Below, one piece after another: positions 16,264 to 24,699 of a DNA stretch of 63,576 nt. The position numbers and the translations under genes are program-made. The stretch comes from JAXHUE01 sp034189655. GTDB taxonomy: Bacteria > Chloroflexota > Dehalococcoidia > E44-bin15. Numbering within the stretch: the stretch's first letter is position 1; every line of letters begins with the position of its first letter. The stretch is from the NCBI GenBank assembly GCA_034189655.1, contig JAXHUE010000008.1, forward strand, positions 1-63,576, written 5' to 3'. The notes beneath the pieces were generated by a model, which worked only from the letters and a program-made list of their open reading frames with translations, ran no database searches and was not told the DNA's origin.

Positions 16264-16335
16264 AGCCCACAGCCAGATTCGAACTGGCGGCCCCGTTCTT
16301 ACCAAGAACGTGCTCTACCACTGAGCTATGTGGGC
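16264..16335 (-). tRNA. tRNA-Thr (GGT)
   Basis: On the minus strand GCCCACA/TGTGGGC acceptor arms, the D arm AGCTCAGTGGTAGAGC, anticodon arm CGTTC-TTGGTAA-GAACG (anticodon GGT) and TPsiC arm GCCAG-TTCGAAT-CTGGC fold into a standard cloverleaf. 18 bases before tuf; no encoded CCA. Confidence 0.93.
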
Positions 16336-16471
16336 CTGTATTGATATGTCCCTACAGGCGCTAACACCCCGGAAAGGGCCCGCCGCGCCGCCCTCTCTCT
16401 CTTGTCCCCCCACCCGGGGCCGTCCCCTGCTCCGTGCCTGGCAGAACGCCGCTCTCTCTGGTGCACCCTTC

Positions 16472-16560
16472 TGGTGGAGGGGGTAGGATTCGAACCTACG
16501 TAGCCCTTCCGGGCGGCAGATTTACAGTCTGCTGGTATTAGCCGCTCACCCACCCCTCCA
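16472..16560 (-). tRNA. tRNA-Tyr (GTA)
   Basis: Type II tRNA with long variable arm (CCGCCCGGAAGGGC). Anticodon arm GCAGA-CTGTAAA-TCTGC reads anticodon GTA; acceptor TGGAGGG/CCCTCCA; CCA is encoded. Confidence 0.93.
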
Positions 16561-16619
16561 GGAGAGGCCAGCCGCAGATGGGGCCCTTACACACAAAGAC
16601 CCGCCGCTTCGCTCCGCAG

Positions 16620-16692
16620 AGCCCGAGAGGGGATTCGAACCCGCTAACCTACCGATTACAAGTCGGTTGCGCTACCGTTGCGCCACTCGGGC
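16620..16692 (-). tRNA. tRNA-Thr (TGT)
   Basis: Minus-strand cloverleaf: acceptor GCCCGAG/CTCGGGC, D arm GGCGCAACGGTAGCGC, anticodon arm ACCGA-CTTGTAA-TCGGT (anticodon TGT), TPsiC arm GCGGG-TTCGAAT-CCCCT with one mismatch. First gene of the tRNA-tuf transcript. Confidence 0.92.
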
Positions 16693-16783
16693 CTCTTTAA
16701 AGAGATAAAGCCCGTTGCGGGTGCCTCGGGCCCCCCTTATAGAGGGGGATCCCCTACGCTGTCCTTACACAAGGGTACGTATT

Positions 16784-16812
16784 AAATTATCATTTTTCCC
16801 CAACCTTGTCAA
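16784..16812 (-). promoter_or_regulatory. Promoter of the tRNA-tuf-secE-nusG-rpl transcript
   Basis: On the minus strand a perfect TTGACA (16807-16812), a 17-base A-rich spacer and TAATTT (16784-16789) lie about 90 bases before tRNA-Thr(TGT). The 339-base gap 16693-17031 holds this promoter and, on the other strand, that of purA; no gene is seen in it. Confidence 0.8.
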
Positions 16813-16935
16813 TACAGGCCTGCTACGACCACAAGCCGCCGGAAGCTCCCCCCCTACAGCGAGCGCCGGGCACAGTGCCCCGGCCCGCACCGGCGGCGGA
16901 AGGCCGCCCTGTGCGCGAGCTTCATGTCACCCCCC

Positions 16936-16964
16936 TTATAAAATACGGCGTCATCTGTTATACT
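16936..16964 (+). promoter_or_regulatory. purA promoter
   Basis: TTATAA (16936-16941), 17 bases, TGT-TATACT extended -10 (16959-16964). Start codon 68 bases further; the leader shows no clear riboswitch fold. Confidence 0.5.
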
Positions 16965-17031
16965 CTAGGCTCGGGACGTACCATAGCAGGGTCTCCCCTC
17001 CATTTCAAGCACGTTCTTACAGGAGGGCCAG

Positions 17032-18324
17032 ATGCCAGCCGTAGCGATTATCGGGGGGCAGTGGGGCGACGAGGGCAAGGGTAAGATCGTAGACCTCCTC
17101 GCCGAGGGGGCACACATGGTGGTGCGCTTCTCAGGAGGCAACAACGCCGGCCACACGGTGATAAACCCCCAGGGGGAGTTCAAGATGCACCTCGTCCCCT
17201 CGGGCATATTCCACGCCCAGGCCACATGCATCATCGGGAACGGGGTAGTCGTCGACTGCGCCGTGCTCCTCAACGAGCTGGGCGAGCTCGCGCGTCGGGG
17301 GGTGACGGTGGGCCAGCTCTTCGTGAGCGACCGCGCCCACCTCATCATGCCCTACCACATACTGCTCGACGGGCTGGAGGAGCAGTCGCGGGGCAGCGGC
17401 GCCATCGGGACGACGAAGAAGGGGATCGGGCCGGCCTACGTGGACAAGGTGGGCCGCCTGGGGATCCGCGCCGGCGACCTCCTCGACAGGGACTCGTTCC
17501 GGCAGCGGCTCGAGTTCGTGCTGGAGCAGAAGAACCGCCTGCTCACCTGCGCCTACGGGGCAGAGCCCCTGGACCCGGACGAGGTCTACCAGCAGTTCTG
17601 CGGCTACGGCGACGCGCTCGCCCCCCTGATAGTGGACACCGACAGTATGGTGGACCAGGCGCTGGAGCGGGGGGAGCCGGTGCTCCTTGAGGGGGCACAG
17701 GGGACCATGCTCGATATCGACTTCGGCACCTATCCCTACGTTACCTCCGCCTCCTCTATAGTGGGTGGGGCCTGCACCGGGGTCGGCTTGAGCCCCACCA
17801 GGGTCGACGGCATAATCGGCGTGTTCAAGGCGTACAGCACCAGGGTGGGGGGCGGCCCATTCCCCACCGAGCTCCAGGACGAGACCGGCAACCTCATCCG
17901 GGAGCGCGCCCACGAGTACGGCACCACCACGGGGCGCCCTCGCCGCTGCGGCTGGTTCGACGCCGTGGTGGGGCGCTTCAGCACGCGGGTGAACGGGTTT
18001 ACCGGGTTCGCCCTGACCCGCCTCGACGTCCTCGATACCCTGCCCTCGCTGAAGATATGCACCGGATACCGGCTGGACGGGGACACGGTCACCACCCCGC
18101 CGGCACGCTCGGTGGCGCTGGCCAGGTGCCAGCCGGTATACGAGGAGCTCCCCGGCTGGCAGCGCGATATAAGCGGGATACGCACTTTTAATGACCTGCC
18201 GCCCCAGGCCCGCGCATACGTGCAGAGGCTGGAGGAGCTCGTGGCATGCCCGGCCAGCATCATCTCGGTGGGGCCCCAGCGGGAGCAGACCGTGGTGGTG
18301 AGGGACATATGGCAGGGGCGGTGA
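17032..18324 (+). CDS. purA: Adenylosuccinate synthase
   Basis: 430 residues, usual length. GGQWGDEGKGKIVDLLAEGA carries the GTP-binding and catalytic Asp; GGNNAGHTV has the second catalytic residue; SSRGSGAIGTTKKGIGPAY-like motif, EGAQGTMLDIDFGTYPYVTSA and the C-terminal SVGPQREQT are all diagnostic. Makes adenylosuccinate from IMP and aspartate with GTP. Preceded by AGGAGG. Convergent with dapA. Confidence 0.98.
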   Translation: MPAVAIIGGQWGDEGKGKIVDLLAEGAHMVVRFSGGNNAGHTVINPQGEFKMHLVPSGIFHAQATCIIGNGVVVDCAVLLNELGELARRGVTVGQLFVSDRAHLIMPYHILLDGLEEQSRGSGAIGTTKKGIGPAYVDKVGRLGIRAGDLLDRDSFRQRLEFVLEQKNRLLTCAYGAEPLDPDEVYQQFCGYGDALAPLIVDTDSMVDQALERGEPVLLEGAQGTMLDIDFGTYPYVTSASSIVGGACTGVGLSPTRVDGIIGVFKAYSTRVGGGPFPTELQDETGNLIRERAHEYGTTTGRPRRCGWFDAVVGRFSTRVNGFTGFALTRLDVLDTLPSLKICTGYRLDGDTVTTPPARSVALARCQPVYEELPGWQRDISGIRTFNDLPPQARAYVQRLEELVACPASIISVGPQREQTVVVRDIWQGR

Positions 18325-18352
18325 GGAGGACTGCCCGCGGTGTCCGGGCGTT

Positions 18353-19258
18353 CTATGCGCGGGGGCCGGCGAGCGGCAGGTCTATGGTGTAGCCTTTAAG
18401 CGCCGCCTCTATCTGGGCCGCCGCCCTCTCGTCGGGCTCGGTAAGGGGCAGGCGGGGCCTTCCCACCGTGAAGCCCACGTGGTTTAAGGCATACTTTATC
18501 GGGATGGGGTTGGAGACCACGAAGAGGGCATTGACCAGGGGCAGCAGGCGACGGTGGAGCGCCGCCGCCTCGCTGATATTGCCGATGAGCAGCTTCTCCA
18601 TCATGTCCTTCATCTGCCTGCCCACGAGGTGGGAGGCCACGCCGATCACCCCGTAGCCCCCCATGGCGAGGACGTGGAAGGTATCGCCATCGTTGCCGCT
18701 GTAGACCAGGAAGTCCTTGTCCGCGCCGTCGATGATCCTCGCGATCTGGTTCAAGTCGCCGCTGGCCTCCTTGATGCCCACGATGTTATCGACGTGGCTC
18801 AAGCGGATCACTGTCTCCGAGGCCAGGTTGGTGACGGTGCGGCTGGGCACGTTGTAGAGGATGCAGGGCAGGCTGGTGCCCTGGGCGATGGCCTTGAAGT
18901 GCTGGTAGAGCCCCTCCTGTGTCGGCTTGTTGTAGTAGGGGACCACGAGCAGAGCGGCATCGCAGCCGACCCGCTCCGCCTCCCTGGTCATCTCCAGGCC
19001 CTCCCGGGTGCAGTTGCTTCCGGTGCCGGCAATGACGGTGCCCCTGCCTGCCACCGCCTCCTTCGCCGCAGTGAACAGCGCGATCTGCTCCTCGTCGGTG
19101 AGCGTGGAGCGCTCCCCCGTCGTGCCTGCGACCACCACGCCGTCGCTCCCCGAATCGATGAGGGCGCTCGCGAGCCTCTTGAACTGCCCGTAGTCCACCC
19201 CCTCCTCCTCGTCGAAAGGGGTGACCATGGCGGTGAGCAGCCTGCCCAGCCCGCTCAC
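18353..19258 (-). CDS. dapA: 4-hydroxy-tetrahydrodipicolinate synthase
   Basis: 301 residues from a GTG at 19256-19258 overlapping the asd stop as GTGA, with GGGGGAG upstream. TIM-barrel class I aldolase: VVAGTTGERSTLTDEEQ (GTTGE substrate loop), LLVVPYYNKPTQEGLYQHF, LPCILYNVPSRTV, and the Schiff-base Lys in IVGIKEASGD. Condenses pyruvate with aspartate semialdehyde on the diaminopimelate/lysine path. Fourth gene of pnp-dapB-DUF169-asd-dapA on the minus strand. Confidence 0.97.
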   Translation of the reverse strand: MSGLGRLLTAMVTPFDEEEGVDYGQFKRLASALIDSGSDGVVVAGTTGERSTLTDEEQIALFTAAKEAVAGRGTVIAGTGSNCTREGLEMTREAERVGCDAALLVVPYYNKPTQEGLYQHFKAIAQGTSLPCILYNVPSRTVTNLASETVIRLSHVDNIVGIKEASGDLNQIARIIDGADKDFLVYSGNDGDTFHVLAMGGYGVIGVASHLVGRQMKDMMEKLLIGNISEAAALHRRLLPLVNALFVVSNPIPIKYALNHVGFTVGRPRLPLTEPDERAAAQIEAALKGYTIDLPLAGPRA

Positions 19259-20283
19259 TTGCTCCCCCTCATGTACACCTCGGCCTCGACCATCGCCTCC
19301 GCGATCTGGACGGCGTTCAAGGCGGCGCCCTTTCTCAAATTGTCGGCGACCACCCACATGGCGAGGCCGCGGTCGTGGGAGTCGTCGCTGCGGATGCGGC
19401 CGACGTAGACATCGTCGGTCCCTGCCGCCGACCAGGGCTGGGGGTAGAGACTGATGTTGGGGTCGTCCAGCAGCTTCACCCCTGGGGCCTCGGCGAGGAT
19501 GCGCCGCGCCCAGTCCACGGATATCGGGTCTTTGAACTCCACGTGGATGGCCTCGCTGTGGCCGATGAAGACGGGCACGCGCACGCAGGTGGCGGAGATG
19601 GCGATGTCGGGGGCATGCATGATCTTCCTGGTCTCTTCCACCATCTTCCACTCTTCCTTGGTGTAGCCGTTGTCCAGGAACACATCGATCTCAGGCAGTA
19701 CGTTGAAGGCGATCTGGTGGGAGTACACGTGAGGCACCACGCCCCGCCCCTCCAGCACCATCCTGGCCTGCTCACCGAGCTCGGCCATGGCGGCAGAGCC
19801 CGTGCCCGACACCGACTGGTAGGTGTCCGCCACGATGCGCCTGATGGGGTTCTGCCGGTGCAGCGGGTAGAGGGCCACCACCATCTGAATGGTGGAGCAG
19901 TTGGGATTGGCGATGATACCCTGGTGCCGCCTTATGTCCTCAGGGTTCACCTCCGGCACCACCAGGGGCACGTCGGGCTCCATCCTGAAGGCAGCGCTGT
20001 TGTCGATCACCACTGCCCCGGCGCGGGCGGCGATGGGCGAGAAGTGGCTCGATATCTCCGAGCCAGCGGAGAACAGGGCGATATCCACGCCATCGAAGGA
20101 CTGGGGGCCGGTCTCCCCGACCTCCAGCTCCTCGCCGCCGAGCATGAGCCTGGTGCCGGCGGAGCGGTCCGAGGCCAGGAGCTTACACGACTTCATGGGG
20201 AAGTGGCGCTGCTCCAGGACCTTTATGAACTCTCGCCCCACCAGCCCGGTGGCACCGACAATGGCAACGTTTAGCTCCCGCAT
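19255..20283 (-). CDS. asd: Aspartate-semialdehyde dehydrogenase
   Basis: 342 residues from the ATG at 20281-20283; the longer frame lacks a ribosome site. N-terminal NADP motif VAIVGATGLVGREFIKVLEQR, catalytic Cys in IANPNCSTIQMV, and HSEAIHVEF. Reduces aspartyl phosphate to the semialdehyde used by DapA. Coupled to dapA by a GTGA overlap. Confidence 0.97.
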   Translation of the reverse strand: MRELNVAIVGATGLVGREFIKVLEQRHFPMKSCKLLASDRSAGTRLMLGGEELEVGETGPQSFDGVDIALFSAGSEISSHFSPIAARAGAVVIDNSAAFRMEPDVPLVVPEVNPEDIRRHQGIIANPNCSTIQMVVALYPLHRQNPIRRIVADTYQSVSGTGSAAMAELGEQARMVLEGRGVVPHVYSHQIAFNVLPEIDVFLDNGYTKEEWKMVEETRKIMHAPDIAISATCVRVPVFIGHSEAIHVEFKDPISVDWARRILAEAPGVKLLDDPNISLYPQPWSAAGTDDVYVGRIRSDDSHDRGLAMWVVADNLRKGAALNAVQIAEAMVEAEVYMRGSK

Positions 20284-20347
20284 CTCCCCTCCATCGTGCA
20301 CACTCCTACGTCCCTGCACCACGAATGGACGGCTCGTCCCTTCTTCG

Positions 20348-21064
20348 TCAGGCGGCCCTGGGGACCTCCAGCATGGATGGCAGTGTCGGGCGCTGCGTTA
20401 TCCCGACAGGTGTCGGGTAGCCGCCGAAACCCATCTTGCGGGTGTCCTCAAGCCCCTGCAGCACTGCATCGACCTTGCCCCACGGTATGGTGAAGACGAC
20501 CTCATGGTCCTGCTCCCCGGCATAGAACCGGTCGCCTCCACAGGAGAGAATGAACTGACACTCGTCGCTCGTCACCGTGCGCGCCACAATGGCACCGCAG
20601 GCCGCGGGCTGGGCGATGTTGGTAGAGAAGGGCTGTCCCTTCCACAACGCTGCCTGTACCAGCCTGCAGACCTGGGCGGGGTTGCCCCAGATGGCGAGCA
20701 CCTCAGGCTCAAAGGTGACCGTCTCCAGGGGCGCCATCACCACGTGGCTGTACGTGCCGACCTCAAGCCGTCTCTCGGCTGGAATTGGCGGGAAGGGCAG
20801 GCCCTGGGGGACCTCAGCCGCGAATCCCAGGGCCACGGCGCCACCCACGCAGAGCTGGTCGTCGTTGGAGAGTGCCAGCGTCCACCCGTGTATCCTGGCG
20901 ATGCCGTAGGCCTGGCAGAGGGTGACCTGGTAGCCCAGGTCACGAAGCGGCGCCTGCGCCCCCTCCGGGAGCTCACTCTGGGACCGACATAGCCTGATGG
21001 CCAGGGGTGACGTCTGCGGCCTGATGTAGAGGCCGAGGGCCTCGCTCATCTGTCTCGTGTCCAT
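20348..21064 (-). CDS. DUF169 family protein
   Basis: 238 residues, cytosolic, no TM segment. Family features: SEALGLYIRPQTSPLAIRLC, the VTLCQAYGIARIHGWTLALS stretch with a Cys, AIWGNPAQVCRLVQAALW, FSTNIAQPAACGAIVA, SCGGDRFYAG and FTIPWGKVDAVLQGL. No function is known for DUF169; conserved cysteines hint at metal or cofactor binding. It is inserted in the lysine-synthesis run between dapB (12 bases) and asd, with GGAGGAG before its start. A second member lies at 30562-31233. Confidence 0.8.
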   Translation of the reverse strand: MDTRQMSEALGLYIRPQTSPLAIRLCRSQSELPEGAQAPLRDLGYQVTLCQAYGIARIHGWTLALSNDDQLCVGGAVALGFAAEVPQGLPFPPIPAERRLEVGTYSHVVMAPLETVTFEPEVLAIWGNPAQVCRLVQAALWKGQPFSTNIAQPAACGAIVARTVTSDECQFILSCGGDRFYAGEQDHEVVFTIPWGKVDAVLQGLEDTRKMGFGGYPTPVGITQRPTLPSMLEVPRAA

Positions 21065-21076
21065 CGCGTTCTCCTC

Positions 21077-21874
21077 CTATAAGCCCAACAGTTTCTCCAG
21101 CCCGTAGAACAGCTCCTTATGCTCTGCCACCTTTTTTATCGCCAGTACCACCCCGGGCATGAAGGACTCGCGGCTTATGGCGTCGTGGCGTATGGAGAGG
21201 GTCTGGCCCGGGGCCCCCACGATGACCTCCTGGTGCGCCAGGAGGCCGGGGAGGCGCACGCTGTGCACCGAGACCCCGTCTATCTCGCCGCCGCGGGTGG
21301 CGGCTATGGTCTCCCTCTCGGTGGGGCGCCGGGTGAAGGGCCTGCCCCGCGCCTCGACCATGGCACGAGCGGTGGCGATGGCCGTCCCCGACGGCGCGTC
21401 CGCCTTCTCCTCGTGGTGCATCTCGATGATCTCGGCGTGGTCGAAGAAGCGGGCCGCCACCCGTGACATGTGGACCATGAGCACCGCCCCCAGGGAGAAG
21501 TTGGGGGCCACCACCGCGCCGACGTGGTGCCTCTGGCACAGCGCCGAGACCTCCTCGATATCCCGTGGGGAGAGGCCGGTGGTGCCGATGACCAGGTCTA
21601 CGCCCCGCTCTGCGGCCAGGCGAGCGGCGGCCATGGTGGCATCGCCTGCGGTGAAGTCCACCAGGCAATCGGGCTGACAGCGGGAGAGGACCTCTTCCAG
21701 GTCGCGGGAGTAGGGGATATCGCCTGAGCCATCGGGGAGGGCCATGTGGTCCTGCTGGCACTTTACGTCGACCGCGCCCACGGCCTCGAGCTCGCTGTCG
21801 GAGCACAGTGCGGAGATGACCTCCCTGCCCATCCTCCCCGCGGCGCCGTGGACCACAACCCTAATCGGCGGCAT
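21077..21874 (-). CDS. dapB: 4-hydroxy-tetrahydrodipicolinate reductase
   Basis: 265 residues. N-terminal Rossmann motif VVVHGAAGRMGREV, the DFTAGDATMAAARLA region, VVAPNFSLGAVLM, catalytic HHEEKADAPSGTA and GVSVHSVRLPGLLAHQEVI. Lies 13 bases after pnp, so pnp, dapB, DUF169, asd and dapA form one transcript. Confidence 0.97.
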   Translation of the reverse strand: MPPIRVVVHGAAGRMGREVISALCSDSELEAVGAVDVKCQQDHMALPDGSGDIPYSRDLEEVLSRCQPDCLVDFTAGDATMAAARLAAERGVDLVIGTTGLSPRDIEEVSALCQRHHVGAVVAPNFSLGAVLMVHMSRVAARFFDHAEIIEMHHEEKADAPSGTAIATARAMVEARGRPFTRRPTERETIAATRGGEIDGVSVHSVRLPGLLAHQEVIVGAPGQTLSIRHDAISRESFMPGVVLAIKKVAEHKELFYGLEKLLGL

Positions 21875-21886
21875 GTCGCGTGCTCC

Positions 21887-24127
21887 TTACCGCGGGTTTT
21901 TCGAGGCTGGCCTCCTCGGCCCCGACCGTCTCGGCGGCCTCGAGTCGCGGGGGCCCGAGGCGCCGCCCCGTGCATCGCCCTGGGGCCTGGGTTGGCCCTG
22001 GGGCCTCCTCTGGCCGGTATCCGGCGCCCCCTTCCCCCCCTCTTCGGGGGGCTGCCCCTTATCCTGGAAGACGGCGCGCCGGGACAGGTTTATCCGCCCC
22101 ATGCGGTCGATCTCGGTGACCATCACCGTTATCTCGTCGCCCACCTTGACCACGTCCTCGACGCTGGGCACGCGGTAGTCGGCGAGCTCGCTGATGTGGA
22201 CCAGGCCTTCCTTGCCGGCGAAGAGCTCGACGAAGGCGCCGAAGTTCATTATCCGGGTCACCCTGCCGGTGTAGACCGTGCCCACCTCCACGTCCCTGGT
22301 CAGGCCCTCGATTATCTTGATCGCCTTCTTGGCCCCCTCCTCGTTGGCGGAGCCGATGAGCACAGTGCCGTCGTTCTCGATGTCTATCGTGGTCTTGGTC
22401 TCTTCGATTATCGACCGTATCATCCTGCCCCCGGGCCCGATCACGGAGCCGATCTTCTCCGGGTCGATGGTGATGCGGTACATCCGCGGTGCGTACTTGC
22501 TGAGCTCGGGGCGGCTCTCGGATATGGTCTGGTTCATGACCCCCAGTATGACCAGGCGGGCCTGGCGTGCCCTCTCCAGCGTCTCCTCAACGACCTCCAG
22601 GCTCAGCCCCTTCAGCTTGGTGTCCATCTGGATGACGGTGATCCCGTTCGCAGTGCCCGCCACCTTGAAGTCCATGTCGCCGTAGGCGTCCTCCAGCCCC
22701 TCGATGTCGGTGAGCACGCGGTGCCTGCCGTCCCCGGTGACCAGGCCCATGGCCACGCCTGCCACCTGGCCCTTGATGGGGACGCCGGCATCCATCAGGG
22801 CAAGGATGCTGGAGCAGACGCTGCCCATGGAGGTCGAGCCGTTGGAGGAGAGCACCTCGGAGACTAATCGGATGGTGTAGGGGAACTCCTCGCCGCTGGG
22901 TATGACCGGCTCCAGCGCCCGCTCGGCGAGCGCGCCGTGTCCTATCTCGCGCCGCGACGGGGCCCCGATGCGCCTCACCTCGCCCACGGAGTAGGCGGGG
23001 AAGTTGTAGTGGTGGAGGAAGCGCTTGGTCTCCTCAGGGCTGATGGTGTCGATGAGCTGCCTCTCCCCCATCGAGCCCAGGGTGGTGATGGTCATCACCT
23101 GGGTGGCGCCACGGGTGAAGAGACCAGAGCCATGGGTGCGGGGGAGGAAGCCGACCTCACACGTGATAGGTCGGATCTCGTCGGGGCGACGGCCACCGGC
23201 ACGAGTCCCCTTCTCCAGGATAGACTTCCTCACCGCGTCGCGCAGCAGGGCGTCGAGCGCGGAGGAGAGCTGCTGCGTGGTGAACTCCTCGCCCAGCCTG
23301 CCCGCGAGCTCCTCCTCGATGGCATCGAGGAATGCCTCTCGCTCCTGCCGCGGCATGCCCACGGCATCGCTGAGCCTGCCGGCGACGACCGACGAGACGG
23401 CCTCCATCACCGCTGTGTCTGTGCTCGGGGCCTCGCCCGCCATCTTCTCCTTGCCCAGCTGCTCCCTCATCCGCCGCTGGAGCCTGATGACCTCGAGGTT
23501 GGCCTCGAAGGCGAGCCTCACCGCCTCCACGGCCACGCCCTCCGCTATCTCATTCCCGCTCGCCTCCAGCATGATCACGGCATCCGAGGTGCTGGCGACG
23601 ACGATGTCTATATCGCTCTCGTTGAGCTGGGTGAAGGTGGGATTGAGCACCAGCTCCCCGTCCACCCGGCCGACGCGCACGGCGCTCACCGGGTCCGCGA
23701 AGGGGAGAGGGGAGAGCAACAGCGACGCCGAGGCCCCGATGAGGGCCAGGATGTCGGGGTCGTTCTCCTGGTCGGTGGAGAGGACGGTGACCACCACCTG
23801 GGTCTCGTTGCGGTAGCCCTTGGGGAAGAGCGGGCGCAGGCTACGGTCGATGAGCCGGTCGGTGAGCACGGCCTGCTGGCTGGGGCGACTCTCCCTCCGT
23901 ATGAAGCTGCCCGGTATCTTGCCCGCGGCGTAGTGCCGCTCCTCGAAGTCTACCGTCAGGGGGAGAAAGTCCGTTCCCTCTCGCGGCTCGCTGGCGGCGC
24001 AGGCGGTCACCAGCACTATGGAGTCGCCGTAGCGCACGGTGACGGAGCCTCCGGCCTGCCCGGCAAGCCTGCCTGTCTCCATGGTCAGCGCCTGGCTGCC
24101 TAGAGGGCATTCGAATACATGTGACAT
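21887..24127 (-). CDS. pnp: Polyribonucleotide nucleotidyltransferase (PNPase)
   Basis: 746 residues. Two RNase PH-like domains (RRESRPSQQAVLTDRLIDRSLRPLF; second core with SNGSTSMGSVCSSILALMDAG and VTGDGRHRVLTDIEGLEDAYGDMDFK), then KH (IGPGGRMIRSIIEET) and S1 domains (GTVYTGRVTRIMNFGAFVELF), and a Pro/Arg/Gly-rich low-complexity tail. Degrades RNA 3'-5' using phosphate. Follows rpsO, the common bacterial arrangement. Confidence 0.97.
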   Translation of the reverse strand: MSHVFECPLGSQALTMETGRLAGQAGGSVTVRYGDSIVLVTACAASEPREGTDFLPLTVDFEERHYAAGKIPGSFIRRESRPSQQAVLTDRLIDRSLRPLFPKGYRNETQVVVTVLSTDQENDPDILALIGASASLLLSPLPFADPVSAVRVGRVDGELVLNPTFTQLNESDIDIVVASTSDAVIMLEASGNEIAEGVAVEAVRLAFEANLEVIRLQRRMREQLGKEKMAGEAPSTDTAVMEAVSSVVAGRLSDAVGMPRQEREAFLDAIEEELAGRLGEEFTTQQLSSALDALLRDAVRKSILEKGTRAGGRRPDEIRPITCEVGFLPRTHGSGLFTRGATQVMTITTLGSMGERQLIDTISPEETKRFLHHYNFPAYSVGEVRRIGAPSRREIGHGALAERALEPVIPSGEEFPYTIRLVSEVLSSNGSTSMGSVCSSILALMDAGVPIKGQVAGVAMGLVTGDGRHRVLTDIEGLEDAYGDMDFKVAGTANGITVIQMDTKLKGLSLEVVEETLERARQARLVILGVMNQTISESRPELSKYAPRMYRITIDPEKIGSVIGPGGRMIRSIIEETKTTIDIENDGTVLIGSANEEGAKKAIKIIEGLTRDVEVGTVYTGRVTRIMNFGAFVELFAGKEGLVHISELADYRVPSVEDVVKVGDEITVMVTEIDRMGRINLSRRAVFQDKGQPPEEGGKGAPDTGQRRPQGQPRPQGDARGGASGPRDSRPPRRSGPRRPASKNPR

Positions 24128-24164
24128 TACCTGGGGTACCTCCCTTTTCCTAGGCCCATCATGC

Positions 24165-24428
24165 TTACTTGCGCAGACCGAGTCTTGCTATCAGCTCGCG
24201 ATAGCGCGTGGCATCGTTCCTGTTGAGGTATGCCAGTTGCCTCTGCCTCTGTCCCACCAGCATGAGGAGTCCACGGCGTGTGTGGAAGTCGTGGCGATGT
24301 ACCCTCAGGTGCTCCGTGAGCCGGTTTATCCTCTCAGTGAGGAGCGCGACCTGTACCTCTGGTGACCCGGTGTCACCCTCATGGAGCTGAAAGTCCTTGA
24401 TGATGGCCTGTTTTTTATCTCTTTCCAT
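24165..24428 (-). CDS. rpsO: Ribosomal protein S15
   Basis: 87 residues from the ATG at 24426-24428. Full S15: HEGDTGSPEVQVALLTERIN, HRHDFHTRRGLLMLVGQRQRQL, YLNRNDATRYRELIARLGLR. The -10 box ends only 12 bases before the ATG, so there is hardly any leader and no Shine-Dalgarno sequence. Upstream in-frame codons cannot be transcribed from that promoter. Confidence 0.97.
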   Translation of the reverse strand: MERDKKQAIIKDFQLHEGDTGSPEVQVALLTERINRLTEHLRVHRHDFHTRRGLLMLVGQRQRQLAYLNRNDATRYRELIARLGLRK

Positions 24429-24440
24429 TCTAGAAAAAGC

Positions 24441-24469
24441 ATTATAACATAACTGAAGGGGACTGTAAA
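24441..24469 (-). promoter_or_regulatory. rpsO-pnp promoter, nearly leaderless
   Basis: Minus strand TTTACA (24464-24469), 17 bases, perfect TATAAT (24441-24446). The expected transcription start is about 0-6 bases before the rpsO ATG. Confidence 0.8.
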
Positions 24470-24574
24470 TCATCCCTTTCCTCGGAAAGGGGATGAATCC
24501 GGTGGAAATGCACGGCGGATGCCCCCGGCCAGGGGAGGGCCCCGCCACCGCGTGCCGGAGACGGACGAGGCAAA

Positions 24575-24603
24575 TTGACACTGAAACTGTTATTTGCTAT
24601 CCT
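24575..24603 (+). promoter_or_regulatory. Promoter of the HMGCS-like/thiolase pair
   Basis: TTGACA (24575-24580), 17 bases, TATCCT (24598-24603), about 95 bases before the start at 24700, which has AAGGAGG. Confidence 0.7.
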
Positions 24604-24699
24604 CCGTGGTGCCACAAGCGGCAGCCGGCGCGCTCCGTGCCCTCCTGCCGCAGCGTGTCCGTGGCGCCAAAGTCCAGCCCATGATAAGGAGGTGCACCT

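Noticed and set aside
16336..16471. tRNA-Gly expected between tRNA-Tyr and tRNA-Thr
   Set aside because: No cloverleaf or TPsiC GTTCGA motif could be found.
22937..24103. 388-codon plus-strand open frame antisense to pnp
   Set aside because: Shadow frame of PNPase with no start context.
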